Positions 34,636-42,295 of a DNA stretch of 64,000 nt are shown in pieces. Source of the DNA: Azospirillum sp. OGB3. Lineage in GTDB: Bacteria; Pseudomonadota; Alphaproteobacteria; Azospirillales; Azospirillaceae. Each line of letters begins with the position of its first letter. Position 1 is the stretch's first letter. The stretch is taken from NCBI RefSeq assembly GCF_014192915.1, contig NZ_JACHYN010000008.1, positions 56,126 to 120,125 on the forward strand, in the 5' to 3' direction. The translations under genes and the position numbers were made by a program. Under the pieces are notes generated by a model, which ran no database searches, was not told the origin of the DNA, and saw only the letters and a program-made list of their open reading frames with translations.

Positions 34636-35145
34636 TCACCGGTCGGACGGCGGTGCGGCCAGCAGGCGGTGACGCAGCAGCCATTCGACGCCGCGCCGCC
34701 AGGACCGCTCGTTGTCGCCGCGGATGTCCGCGTTCGCGACGGCGATGATCTCGCCGTCTCCGGTGCGGCGCATTATAATCTGCATGTTGAGGATCAGCGT
34801 GCTGATCTTATGGATGAAACCCGTCACCACGATGTCCGCGCCGGCCCGGCGCCCGAGGTCGCGTTCGCAGCCGTTGCAGCGATGGAGCGACGCCGGCACC
34901 TCCGCGGCAACGGCGCTGTCGCGAACGCCGGTCACCTCGTAACCGCCATTCTTCAGCCCGTCGCGCAGCAGCGCCGTCACCCGCTCCAGACGTGCGGCAT
35001 GGTCCGGGTCGGGGGCTTCCCGGCTGGTGTCCACCAGTTCCAGATCGAAGACCAGAGCCTTGGCCGGCGCCTGCGCCGCCGCCGGAGCCGCACAGCTCAG
35101 CAGAAGGAACAGGAGCGCCGTCGCGGCGAATTCCGTCGGCCTCAT
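34636..35145 (-). CDS. Exported DUF2380/DUF3280-like protein
   Basis: 169 residues. Signal peptide of about 24 residues (A-A-T-A-L-L-F-L-L-L-S-C-A-A-P-A-A-A-Q), then L-V-F-D-L-E-L-V-D-T-S-R-E, the usual opening of this uncharacterised family. There is one C-N-G-C pair in the mature part, possibly a disulfide. Homologues occur next to methylotrophy genes; function unknown. ATG 35145 is chosen because the more distal ATG (35196) would overlap the divergent gene's start. Confidence 0.7.
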   Translation of the reverse strand: MRPTEFAATALLFLLLSCAAPAAAQAPAKALVFDLELVDTSREAPDPDHAARLERVTALLRDGLKNGGYEVTGVRDSAVAAEVPASLHRCNGCERDLGRRAGADIVVTGFIHKISTLILNMQIIMRRTGDGEIIAVANADIRGDNERSWRRGVEWLLRHRLLAAPPSDR

Positions 35146-35194
35146 CCGAATGCGTGGATGGGCAAGGACGCCCGATATCCGGCAGGCTCTCATC

Positions 35195-35809
35195 ATGCGT
35201 CACCGCTCCGCTGTCCTCGCCGCCGCGTTGCTTATCCTGGCGCCCGTCCCGGCGGGGGCGGCCGGGAGCGATCCGGACTGGCCTTGCATCCAGATCCTCG
35301 TGCCGACCCTGTCGTCCGGCCAGATCTGGCCCGGCGACCCCATCGAGGGGAAGGAAGGCGACTGGCGCGACATTCCCGGCACCGAACCGGTCCTGAAGCA
35401 GCTTCTCGACCGCCGGCTCGATCCGGAACAGGAGCGGGCGGCGATCGACCGCTTCGCCGACCAGTTGGAGGCCAACGGGGCGGCGGCGGACCGCAACGCC
35501 GCCCTCACCGCCCTGTTCGCCGGGGCCTTTGACGCGCTCAACCGCGAGCGCGGTCAGGCCATTTCGGCCATCAAGCGCTACGCCCACCAGCAGCGCGTCC
35601 TGCTCGACAGCATCGACGCGGCGCTGACCCGTCTCCAGGCGCTTCCCGCCGACGCCCCCGAGGCGGTGGCTCTGCGCGAGGAGATCGCGTGGCGGCGGCG
35701 CATCCTCGACGAGCGGCGGCGCAACCAGGCGGCGCTGTGCGAGCAGCCTGTCCAGTTCGAACAGAAGGCCGGCCGCATCGCCCGGGACATCGCCGCCCGC
35801 CTGGATTGA
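35195..35809 (+). CDS. Exported alpha-helical protein of the methylotrophy island
   Basis: 204 residues. Signal peptide 1-23 (V-L-A-A-A-L-L-I-L-A-P-V-P-A-G-A-A), then a short region with W-P-C-I-Q-I-L-V-P-T-L-S and W-P-G-D-P-I, followed by long charged helices (about 70-200) that may form a coiled coil. Two cysteines (W-P-C and A-L-C-E) could pair. No family I can name with confidence. It lies between the DUF2380-like gene (divergent) and the XoxJ fusion (convergent). Confidence 0.68.
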   Translation: MRHRSAVLAAALLILAPVPAGAAGSDPDWPCIQILVPTLSSGQIWPGDPIEGKEGDWRDIPGTEPVLKQLLDRRLDPEQERAAIDRFADQLEANGAAADRNAALTALFAGAFDALNRERGQAISAIKRYAHQQRVLLDSIDAALTRLQALPADAPEAVALREEIAWRRRILDERRRNQAALCEQPVQFEQKAGRIARDIAARLD

Positions 35810-35839
35810 GCCAGCTTGGACCGTGGCGAACCGCGTCGA

Positions 35840-37156
35840 TCAGTTCGACGCGCCGCCGGCAAAAGGTTCGACGGTCTCCAGTCCGTATCCCGCCTCCTGC
35901 CAGCGCATGGCGCCGTCGGAATACCAGTAGACGTTGCCGTATCCCCACTCCACGGCGCGCTTCGCGGCGTTCCACGACATCCAGCAGTCCGGCTCGCAGA
36001 AGAAGACCAGCCGGGCGGCCCGATCGCCGTGGCTCACCGTCTCCAGCCCGGCGCGGAAATAGCGCTCTTGCTCGCCCGACAGGCTGCCATAACCGACGTT
36101 GGGCAGCCAGACCGCCCCCGGCAGGCTGCGGCGGGGCGGCGGCACCCAGACGGCCGGCTCCGGGCGGTCGGCCGGGCGCGGCGGCGCCGGCATCACGTCG
36201 ATCAGCCGCGCGTCGGGAAAACGCTCGATCAGCCGCCGCAGTTCCGCCAGGGTCACGGTGGAGGCGCCGGACAGTCCGGCGGGGGTCGGGGCGCGGTACT
36301 GGTCCATCCGGTAGCCCGGCGGCTCAATGGCGGCGGCGGACTTCAGCGTGCCGTCCGGGCCGACGATCGGGACGTGGTAGCGCAGCAGGATGCGGTCGAT
36401 GTCGTCCTGGCGGCGCTTGATGAAGTCATTCAGCCAATGTTTCCACTCCGGCTCGTCGGAGCGGATGCCCATGGAGATGTTGAATTGCAGCCGGGCGCCC
36501 GCCGGTTCCCTGACCAGCGGAACGACGGTCAGCGGCTCGCTCTGCTGGGCGGCGAAGTAACCGGCGATCGGTCCCCAGATCACCGCGGCGTCGGTCTTGC
36601 CGGCGGCGACGTCCTCAATGGCGTCGCGGGCCGGGTTGTTGGCGCGCGTGTCGGTGTTGAGCTGGTAGGGCTCCGTCCGGGTGATTCCGTACAGGCGCAG
36701 CAGGTTGACCGCGGGCGTCTTCTCGACGACGCCGATGCGCGCGTCCTTCAGGGACGGATCGCCCACGCTCTCCGCCCGGATGCCCGATTTGGTGCGGTAG
36801 ACGAGGGAATAGACGGTCCGGTAGTAGGGGTTGGTGTTCTGCATCAACTCCTCGCCGGACGCCGTGCCCATCACGAGGTCGCACTGCCGCGCGCGCAGCG
36901 TGTTGCGGACAAAGCCGATGGTCTGGGGCCACCAGTAATAGGTCACCGGTTTCTTCAGGTCCTCGCCGATGAGCCGGGCGATCTCGTTCTCGAAACCCTC
37001 CATCCGTTCGTTGGAATAGGGCAGGAGGTTGCCGTCGGCGCAGACGCGCACGGTTTCGCGCTCCGTCACCTCGACGGCGCGGGCCGGCAGGGTGACGGAC
37101 AGCAGAGCCGCGGCGCTGGCGACGGCGATGGCCGCGGGTGTGGAAGGATGTGCCAT
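35840..37156 (-). CDS. xoxJ: XoxJ-like periplasmic binding protein fused to a PQQ-associated Cys-Trp rhodanese-like domain
   Basis: 438 residues. Residues 1-27 are a signal peptide. About 30-285 is the MxaJ/XoxJ-type solute-binding fold (V-R-V-C-A-D-G-N-L-L-P-Y-S-N, W-W-P-Q-T-I-G-F-V-R-N-T-L, C-D-L-V-M-G). About 295-438 is a rhodanese-like domain with C387-E-P-D-C391-W392-M-S-W-N-A-A-K-R, the motif of the separate PQQ-dependent catabolism-associated CXXCW proteins. XoxJ is thought to help activate or mature XoxF. The fusion suggests that redox or sulfur chemistry of the second domain acts on the same client. Last gene of the xoxF unit. Confidence 0.87.
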   Translation of the reverse strand: MAHPSTPAAIAVASAAALLSVTLPARAVEVTERETVRVCADGNLLPYSNERMEGFENEIARLIGEDLKKPVTYYWWPQTIGFVRNTLRARQCDLVMGTASGEELMQNTNPYYRTVYSLVYRTKSGIRAESVGDPSLKDARIGVVEKTPAVNLLRLYGITRTEPYQLNTDTRANNPARDAIEDVAAGKTDAAVIWGPIAGYFAAQQSEPLTVVPLVREPAGARLQFNISMGIRSDEPEWKHWLNDFIKRRQDDIDRILLRYHVPIVGPDGTLKSAAAIEPPGYRMDQYRAPTPAGLSGASTVTLAELRRLIERFPDARLIDVMPAPPRPADRPEPAVWVPPPRRSLPGAVWLPNVGYGSLSGEQERYFRAGLETVSHGDRAARLVFFCEPDCWMSWNAAKRAVEWGYGNVYWYSDGAMRWQEAGYGLETVEPFAGGASN

Positions 37157-37177
37157 GAACGGTTTCCCTCCGCCGGA

Positions 37178-37615
37178 TCAGCCGCCGATGCGTTGCGGGC
37201 GTCCACCGGGCAGAGCGCCGTCGGCCCGCGCCTTCAGGTAGCGGTAGATGTCGTCCAGGTGATCCATGATGTTTGGGTCCAGCCCGAAGGAGGGCATCAC
37301 CTTGTCGCCGGTGGCGCCCTGGTTCTGGCGGCCGTTGACGACGACCTCCTTGAACTCGTCGTAGCTGATGCGTTTGAGCGAGTCCGCTAGGCTGGGGGCG
37401 AAGGACGAGCCCGAGGCGTCGAAGCCGTGGCAGGTGTGGCAGGTCGCGTGAAAGCGCCGGTAGCCGTTGTAGGTTCCCTTGTCCACCTGACCGTCCTTGA
37501 CGATGTAGGTCGGCATCCCGTCGGGTGTCGTCGGCGCGTCCTGTGCCAGGGCGGCGAAACAGGCGACGGTGCCCGCCGTCAGCATGCCGGTCAGCAAGCC
37601 AAGTCTGGGTTTCAT
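37178..37615 (-). CDS. xoxG: Cytochrome c electron acceptor of XoxF (XoxG/cL-type)
   Basis: 145 residues. Signal peptide to about residue 24 (A-C-F-A-A-L-A), one haem site C59-H-T-C62-H63 and a probable Met ligand in K-V-M107-P-S-F. It is shorter than many XoxG proteins. It takes electrons from the lanthanide-dependent dehydrogenase in the periplasm. It lies 100 bases after xoxF across a stem-loop, and 21 bases before the XoxJ fusion. Confidence 0.88.
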   Translation of the reverse strand: MKPRLGLLTGMLTAGTVACFAALAQDAPTTPDGMPTYIVKDGQVDKGTYNGYRRFHATCHTCHGFDASGSSFAPSLADSLKRISYDEFKEVVVNGRQNQGATGDKVMPSFGLDPNIMDHLDDIYRYLKARADGALPGGRPQRIGG

Positions 37616-37676
37616 GTGTGTCGAGTTCCTTGCCCGGAAGCCGGGTCCCAGTGAATGCCGAAAGCCGTAAAGCAAA

Positions 37677-37704
37677 GCCCCCGGTGCGTCGCGGCACCGG
37701 GGGC
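37677..37704 (-). terminator. Stem-loop between xoxF and xoxG
   Basis: A perfect 11-bp stem (GCCCCCGGTGC / GCACCGGGGGC, 6-base loop 37688-37693) begins 12 bases after the xoxF stop. On the minus strand it is followed by TTTGCTTTACGG, a weak U-rich tract. It probably lets only part of transcription continue into xoxG and xoxJ, giving XoxF a much higher level, or stabilises the xoxF mRNA 3' end. Confidence 0.7.
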
Positions 37705-37715
37705 AGGTCTGCCGA

Positions 37716-39599
37716 TCACTTCTGGTCCGGAACGTGGAACACCGTCAGGACCCCGCCGAGCTGGGTGTACTCGCCCAGCGACTGGTGGGCGCCGACCGCG
37801 CCGAGGCCGGCGGTCTCCACACCCGTTCCTCCGGTGCGGTTGGGATGGACGGCCTGATGCCACTGGTTCGCCCCGGATTCCTGGGTCAGACCGGCGGCGA
37901 GACCGATGCCGGCCCAGCCGCCGACGCCGGACAGGACGGCCACATACTGCTTGCCGTTGTGGGTGTAGGTGTTGATGTTGCCGATGATGCCGGACGGGGT
38001 CTTGAACCGCCACAGCTCCTTGCCGTCCTTCATGTCGACGGCGACGATGTAGCCTTCCAGCGTCCCATAATAGGCCAAGCCGCCCTTGGTGGTCAGGGCG
38101 CCGCTCCACACCGCGAAGCGCTCCGGCCGCGACCAGACGATCTTGCCGGCCGCCGCGTCCCAGGCGATGAAGTTGCCCATGCCGCCGTGCGAGTTCGGCG
38201 TCGGGTACATCGACACGGTCGAGCCGACATAGGCCTGCCCCGCCGTGTAGGAGACGGAGAACGGCTCGTAGTCCATGCAGATGTGGTTGGTCGGGACGTA
38301 GAACAGGCCGGTGTCCGGCGAGAAGGAGGCCGGCTGCTGGTCCTTGGTGCCGAGTGCTGCCGGGCAGACGGCGGCGGTGTTCTTGTCCTCGCCGTTGGCG
38401 AAGGTGCTGTACTTGTCGACGACGTTCGGCCGTCCGGTCTTCATGTCGACGTCGGTCGCCCAGTTGACCGTCGGGTCGTATTTTTGCGCGACGAGCAACT
38501 CGCCGGTCGCCCGGTCCAGGGTGTAGGCGAAGCCGTTGCGGTCGAAGTTGACCAGGACCTTGCGCTGCTGGCCGTTCATGGTGATGTCGGCCAGGATGTT
38601 CTCGTTGACGCCGTCGAAGTCCCACTCGTCGAAGGGCGTCTTCTGGTAGACCCACTTCGCCTCCCCGGTGTCGGGATCGCGGGCGAAGATGGTCATCGAC
38701 CATTTGTTGTCGCTCTTGGCCCGGTCCTTGTCGACGGCCCGCTGCGTCGGGTTCCAGGTGCCGGGGTTGCCGGTGCCGTAATAGATCAGGTTGAGCGCCG
38801 GATCGTAGGTGTACCAGCCCCAGGTGGTTCCGCCGCCGCGCTTCCATTCCTCGCCCGGCCAGGTCGAGACGCCGAGATCCTTCTGCCCGATCGGCTTGCC
38901 CATCATCATCGTCTTCGACGGGTCGATCTTCACGTCGGCGTCGGGACCGGTCGAGAAGGCCCGCCACACCATCTTGCCGCTGTTCGTGTCGTAGGCGGTC
39001 AGATGCCCGCGCACGCCGAACTCGCCGCCGCTGATGCCGACGAAGACCTTGTCCTTGACCACCAGCGGGGCCGCCGTCAGGGTCTCGCCCTTGGTGTGGT
39101 CGCCGTTCTTGGCCTTCCACATCTCCTTGCCGGTCTTGGCGTCGAGTGCCACCAGCGTGTTGTCCGCCTGCGCCAGGAAGACCTTGCCGTCGGCGACCGC
39201 GACGCCGCGGTTGACGGTGTCGCAGCACATCACCGGGATAACGGTCGGGTCCTGGACCGATTCATATTTCCAGATGACTCGCCCCGGGTTGTTGAGGTCC
39301 AGCGCGAAGACCTTGTTGGGGAACGGCGTGTGGATGTACATCACGTCGCCGACGACGATCGGCCCGCCTTCATGGCCGCGCAGAACACCGGTCGAGAACG
39401 ACCACGCGACCTGAAGATTCTTGACGTTGTTCGTGGTGATCTGGTCGAGGGGGCTGTACCGCTGCCCGGCATAATTGCCAAGCTGGGACGCCCAGTTGTT
39501 GGGGTTCGCTTCATTCTTGAGAATACTGTCATTCGCGGAAACCGAGCCGGCGGCGACGATGGCGACAGACGCCAGAAGCCAGCGAGACAACACCTTCAT
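37716..39599 (-). CDS. xoxF: Lanthanide-dependent PQQ methanol dehydrogenase XoxF
   Basis: 627 residues. Signal peptide 1-22. It is an eight-bladed propeller with the vicinal disulfide Cys125-Cys126 ([10 protein letters not shown]), the metal-site Glu in G-G-E193-F-G-V-R-G, and catalytic Asp327 followed two residues on by Asp329 (W-D-F-D-G). The second Asp is the lanthanide ligand that marks XoxF; calcium-type MxaF has alanine there. It oxidises methanol (and possibly formaldehyde) in the periplasm and passes electrons to XoxG. It lies at the head of the xoxF-xoxG-xoxJ unit. Clade looks like XoxF5, not proven. Confidence 0.95.
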   Translation of the reverse strand: MKVLSRWLLASVAIVAAGSVSANDSILKNEANPNNWASQLGNYAGQRYSPLDQITTNNVKNLQVAWSFSTGVLRGHEGGPIVVGDVMYIHTPFPNKVFALDLNNPGRVIWKYESVQDPTVIPVMCCDTVNRGVAVADGKVFLAQADNTLVALDAKTGKEMWKAKNGDHTKGETLTAAPLVVKDKVFVGISGGEFGVRGHLTAYDTNSGKMVWRAFSTGPDADVKIDPSKTMMMGKPIGQKDLGVSTWPGEEWKRGGGTTWGWYTYDPALNLIYYGTGNPGTWNPTQRAVDKDRAKSDNKWSMTIFARDPDTGEAKWVYQKTPFDEWDFDGVNENILADITMNGQQRKVLVNFDRNGFAYTLDRATGELLVAQKYDPTVNWATDVDMKTGRPNVVDKYSTFANGEDKNTAAVCPAALGTKDQQPASFSPDTGLFYVPTNHICMDYEPFSVSYTAGQAYVGSTVSMYPTPNSHGGMGNFIAWDAAAGKIVWSRPERFAVWSGALTTKGGLAYYGTLEGYIVAVDMKDGKELWRFKTPSGIIGNINTYTHNGKQYVAVLSGVGGWAGIGLAAGLTQESGANQWHQAVHPNRTGGTGVETAGLGAVGAHQSLGEYTQLGGVLTVFHVPDQK

Positions 39600-40078
39600 G
39601 ACGATCCCTCCCGTGGTGGCGCTTATTGTTTACCCAAAAACCAATGGGCTTTTTGCTTATGAGCGCGGCGCAGAGTGCAAAAGGGCGTTGTCGCACGAAT
39701 GTTTTCGTGCGGTATGTTCGGTTCTGAATTCAATATTCAGAAAAGCTGACGCCAAATTGGGACTTAATGCTATATTGGGACCATCTTCTCGTCAAGGCTC
39801 TGCCGAATAGAAAACGCTCAACAATCGTCCCGCACCAGATTTATCCATGACTGAACGCAAATTGGTAGTAAGCGATTAATCCTTCAAAGCGTGGTTTTGT
39901 AGTCTATTTATTTGCAGTTTCCAGAGAAATTTTTGTGCACAGCAACAATATTTGCTGCAAAGCAGCGTGGCCCGATCCGTGGACTCGATTGTTGATGGGT
40001 GTGTTCCGGCCTTCGCCCGCCTTGGCGGAAGCGCCGAAGGCGCCGGCTCATCAAGCATTCGTACAGGAAACGCGAACC
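39600..40078. promoter_or_regulatory. xoxF upstream regulatory region with inverted repeats
   Basis: 479 bases without a gene, clearly AT-richer than the flanks. It holds the perfect hairpin CGCACGAA-tgtt-TTCGTGCG (39692-39711), the inverted repeat TTCTGAAT-N5-ATTCAGAA (39722-39742), and the direct repeat ATTGGGAC at 39756 and 39774 (18 bases apart). These are candidate operators or start-site elements for xoxF on the minus strand. The part nearer 40079 has another small palindrome (GCTGC-aaa-GCAGC near 39954) and should hold the plus-strand promoter. Confidence 0.55.
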
Positions 40079-40273
40079 ATGTTTGAACTGGTTCTGGTGA
40101 TCTGTCTGGCCATGCGGCCTGACCAATGCGCCATCGAGCGCCCACTTTCCATCCAACGGTACCCGACCGCGGTGGAATGCACCCGAAACAGCTATGTCCA
40201 TGTCGTGCACTGGCTTATGGAGCATCCGACCTGGAATGTCCGCCAATGGCGGTGCGAGCAGCCCGGGGCCTGA
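40079..40273 (+). CDS. Small four-cysteine protein, paralogue A
   Basis: 64 residues. A short hydrophobic start (M-F-E-L-V-L-V-I-C-L-A), then R-P-D-Q-C, V-E-C-T and W-R-C-E-Q-P-G-A-end. The order and rough spacing of four cysteines match the 72-residue protein at 40602-40820, so the two are tandem paralogues. AGGAAA precedes the ATG. It may be membrane-associated or exported. Function unknown; placement upstream of xoxF may be coincidental. Confidence 0.62.
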   Translation: MFELVLVICLAMRPDQCAIERPLSIQRYPTAVECTRNSYVHVVHWLMEHPTWNVRQWRCEQPGA

Positions 40274-40601
40274 CTGCGTCGCGGGTTGCTTCAAGGAAAC
40301 GAAACACGTCATTCAACGTTCCGTTGATCTGCGGCGCGCCAGATCTAGACGTGCGCGAAGAATTCTCTGGGCCTCGCAGCCCATTTCGCTTCATCGCCCG
40401 CACCCTCGCCTTCGCAAACTCCTAACGTTTAGGCATTGGTTAACCTTCGATGCCTAATGTTTCGGCGCCCTGTGGGGTGGCTCATTTCTGAGCAGCCGAA
40501 GTCCCGGCATCCTGTCCTCCCCCTTGGGCATGGCATGCGGCTTGCTCTCGCTGACCCGCAGGATGTTGGCACAGCCGTGCCGTTGCAGTTTGGAGCGCCC
40601 G
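40274..40601. other. Gene-free 328-base stretch between the small paralogues
   Basis: No convincing gene. It contains an 8-bp inverted repeat TTAGGCAT (40429-40436) / ATGCCTAA (40450-40457) with TGGTTAACC in the spacer, which may be an operator or weak terminator, and a GAATTC-containing AT-richer patch near 40360. It probably carries a promoter for the 40602 gene. Confidence 0.4.
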
Positions 40602-40820
40602 ATGTTTGTTACCCTGTCGATGATCTTCTGCTTGGCGTCCGACCCGACCCAGTGCCGGACCATCAACCCGATGGTTCCCGATACCGAACCCCTGACCATG
40701 TCGAGTTGCCCGATCGCCGGTCAGATCGAGAGCGCCAAGTGGATCAACGACCACCCGAAGTACGAGCTTCAGCGCATCCAATGCACGGTGGGCAAGCGGT
40801 TCAAGCAGCAGGGCGCGTGA
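40602..40820 (+). CDS. Small four-cysteine protein, paralogue B
   Basis: 72 residues: M-F-V-T-L-S-M-I-F-C-L-A-S-D-P-T-Q-C, then S-S-C-P-I-A-G and R-I-Q-C-T-V-G-K-R-F-K-Q-Q-G-A. Four cysteines align with those of the protein at 40079. The N-terminal hydrophobic stretch is short for a cleavable signal. GGAG lies 7 bases before ATG 40602, while longer in-frame starts lack a site. Family not named; similar tiny proteins are common hypotheticals in alphaproteobacteria. Confidence 0.65.
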   Translation: MFVTLSMIFCLASDPTQCRTINPMVPDTEPLTMSSCPIAGQIESAKWINDHPKYELQRIQCTVGKRFKQQGA

Positions 40821-40865
40821 GGGTTTGACCGTGAGGGTTTTGACGGGGGACGGTTCGGTGCCGTC

Positions 40866-42293
40866 TCACGCCAGCGCCGCGGCCCGGCGCAGGTCGGCCA
40901 CGAACTCCGCCTGCGCCCGCCGCCGATCCTCGTCTCCCGGAAGCCTCAGCAGGTAGGAAGGGTGGACGGTGACGAAGCCGTTCCACCCGTCGAAGGCCAT
41001 CGGTCCGCGCTCGCGCAGCACCGAAACGGGCCGGCCGCTCAGCGCCAAAGCCGCGGTGGCTCCCAGCGCGACGACGAGGCGGGGGCGGACGAAGCCCAGC
41101 TCCGTCATCAGCCACCAGCGGTAATGCTTGACCTCGCCGGCGGTGGGGGACTGGTGGATGCGCCGCTTGCCGCGCTGGACGAATTTGAAATGCTTGACGG
41201 CGTTGGTCAGGTAGAGGCTTTCGCGGTCGATGCCGGCCTCCTCCAGCGCGGCGGTCAGCAACTGGCCGGCGGGGCCGACGAAGGGGCGGCCGTCACGGTC
41301 CTCCTGGTCGCCCGGCTGCTCGCCGACGATGGCGATGGCTGCACCCTCCGGCCCCTCGCCCAGCACCGCCTGCGTCGCGCCTGGCACAAGCGGCTCGGAG
41401 CGCTGGATCAGGCGGTTCAAGTCGGCGAGGCTTTCCGGGGCCTGTCGGGCCATCGCCGCCACGGCCTTTTCGGGCATGCGGCGGCGTGGGATGGCGGCCT
41501 CCGCCTCCAGCATCGCCTGGACACGGGCGGGGGCGGAGCGGACCATGGCCGGGATAGCCGCCGTCTCCGGCATGTTGGCCCAGTATTTCCGCGGCATCTC
41601 CGCCCGCATGGCCGTCGGGTTGACCCGCGCCGGGTTGAAGGTGCTCTCGTAATAGCGCAGCCAGCCCTCGGCGAAGCGGTCATCAGCAACGCGGTCATGG
41701 GCCAGCGCATCCGGACGCTCGGCGGGCGGGCCGGTCATCAGGCGCCGGCGGTCCCAGTGCAGCGAGCCCTTCGGTGTCAGGATCGTCCACACCATGCTTT
41801 CGAAGCGCTCGACGAAGAAGGGGGCGACGGCCTCGACGATGTGGTGGTCGGGCTCGAACCACGCGACGTAGCGTTCCCCGCCTTCGGGACCGGGCGCAGT
41901 GGGGGGGAGGGCGCGGAAGCGCAGGAAGGCGTGCATCTTGTGGATGTCCCGCCGCACCGCCTTGTCGAGCCGCTCCAACCGGTGCACCAGCGGGTCGGCG
42001 TGCTGGTCGAGCAGCGCCCGCTCCCCGTTCAGCACCCGCCAGACCAGCCGGTGGAGCAGGGCGTAGCGTTCCGGGTCGCCGTGGCAGACAACGGTTTCGA
42101 TCAACGGGCCGACCGCCTGGGGCAAGAAGACCGGCGCATCCGCGTCGGATGCGAGTGCATCGTCGCCAAACAGCGACGGCGCGCCGACGCTCCACAGCAC
42201 TTCCTCGGGCGCTGTCCGGGCGGCGGTGAGGCGGCGCACCGCCCGGCGGAAGCCGTCGAGGTCCGCGCCCTCCTGCAAGGTGATCGTGTGCAT
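40866..42293 (-). CDS. UdgX-type uracil-DNA glycosylase with N-terminal DUF4130 domain
   Basis: 475 residues. About 1-245 is the DUF4130 region (E-E-V-L-W-S, D-I-H-K-M-H-A-F-L-R-F-R, W-F-E-P-D-H-H-I-V). About 290-475 is a family-4-like UDG with G324-E-Q-P-G-D329-Q-E-D, N-A-V-K-H-F-K-F, and K-R-R-I-H380-Q-S, the UdgX loop whose histidine links covalently to the abasic site; H444-P-S-Y-L-L-R closes the site. It removes uracil in DNA and traps the product. It follows the radical SAM gene by 2 bases and should share its SOS-type promoter. Confidence 0.9.
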   Translation of the reverse strand: MHTITLQEGADLDGFRRAVRRLTAARTAPEEVLWSVGAPSLFGDDALASDADAPVFLPQAVGPLIETVVCHGDPERYALLHRLVWRVLNGERALLDQHADPLVHRLERLDKAVRRDIHKMHAFLRFRALPPTAPGPEGGERYVAWFEPDHHIVEAVAPFFVERFESMVWTILTPKGSLHWDRRRLMTGPPAERPDALAHDRVADDRFAEGWLRYYESTFNPARVNPTAMRAEMPRKYWANMPETAAIPAMVRSAPARVQAMLEAEAAIPRRRMPEKAVAAMARQAPESLADLNRLIQRSEPLVPGATQAVLGEGPEGAAIAIVGEQPGDQEDRDGRPFVGPAGQLLTAALEEAGIDRESLYLTNAVKHFKFVQRGKRRIHQSPTAGEVKHYRWWLMTELGFVRPRLVVALGATAALALSGRPVSVLRERGPMAFDGWNGFVTVHPSYLLRLPGDEDRRRAQAEFVADLRRAAALA

Positions 42294-42295
42294 CG

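Noticed and set aside
37734..39662. 642-codon plus-strand frame antisense to xoxF
   Set aside because: The minus-strand XoxF has all catalytic residues and a signal peptide; the antisense product has no recognisable domain.
39475..39810. 111-codon plus-strand frame across the xoxF start and its upstream region
   Set aside because: It overlaps the xoxF signal peptide antisense and the AT-rich promoter region; no ribosome binding site or domain.
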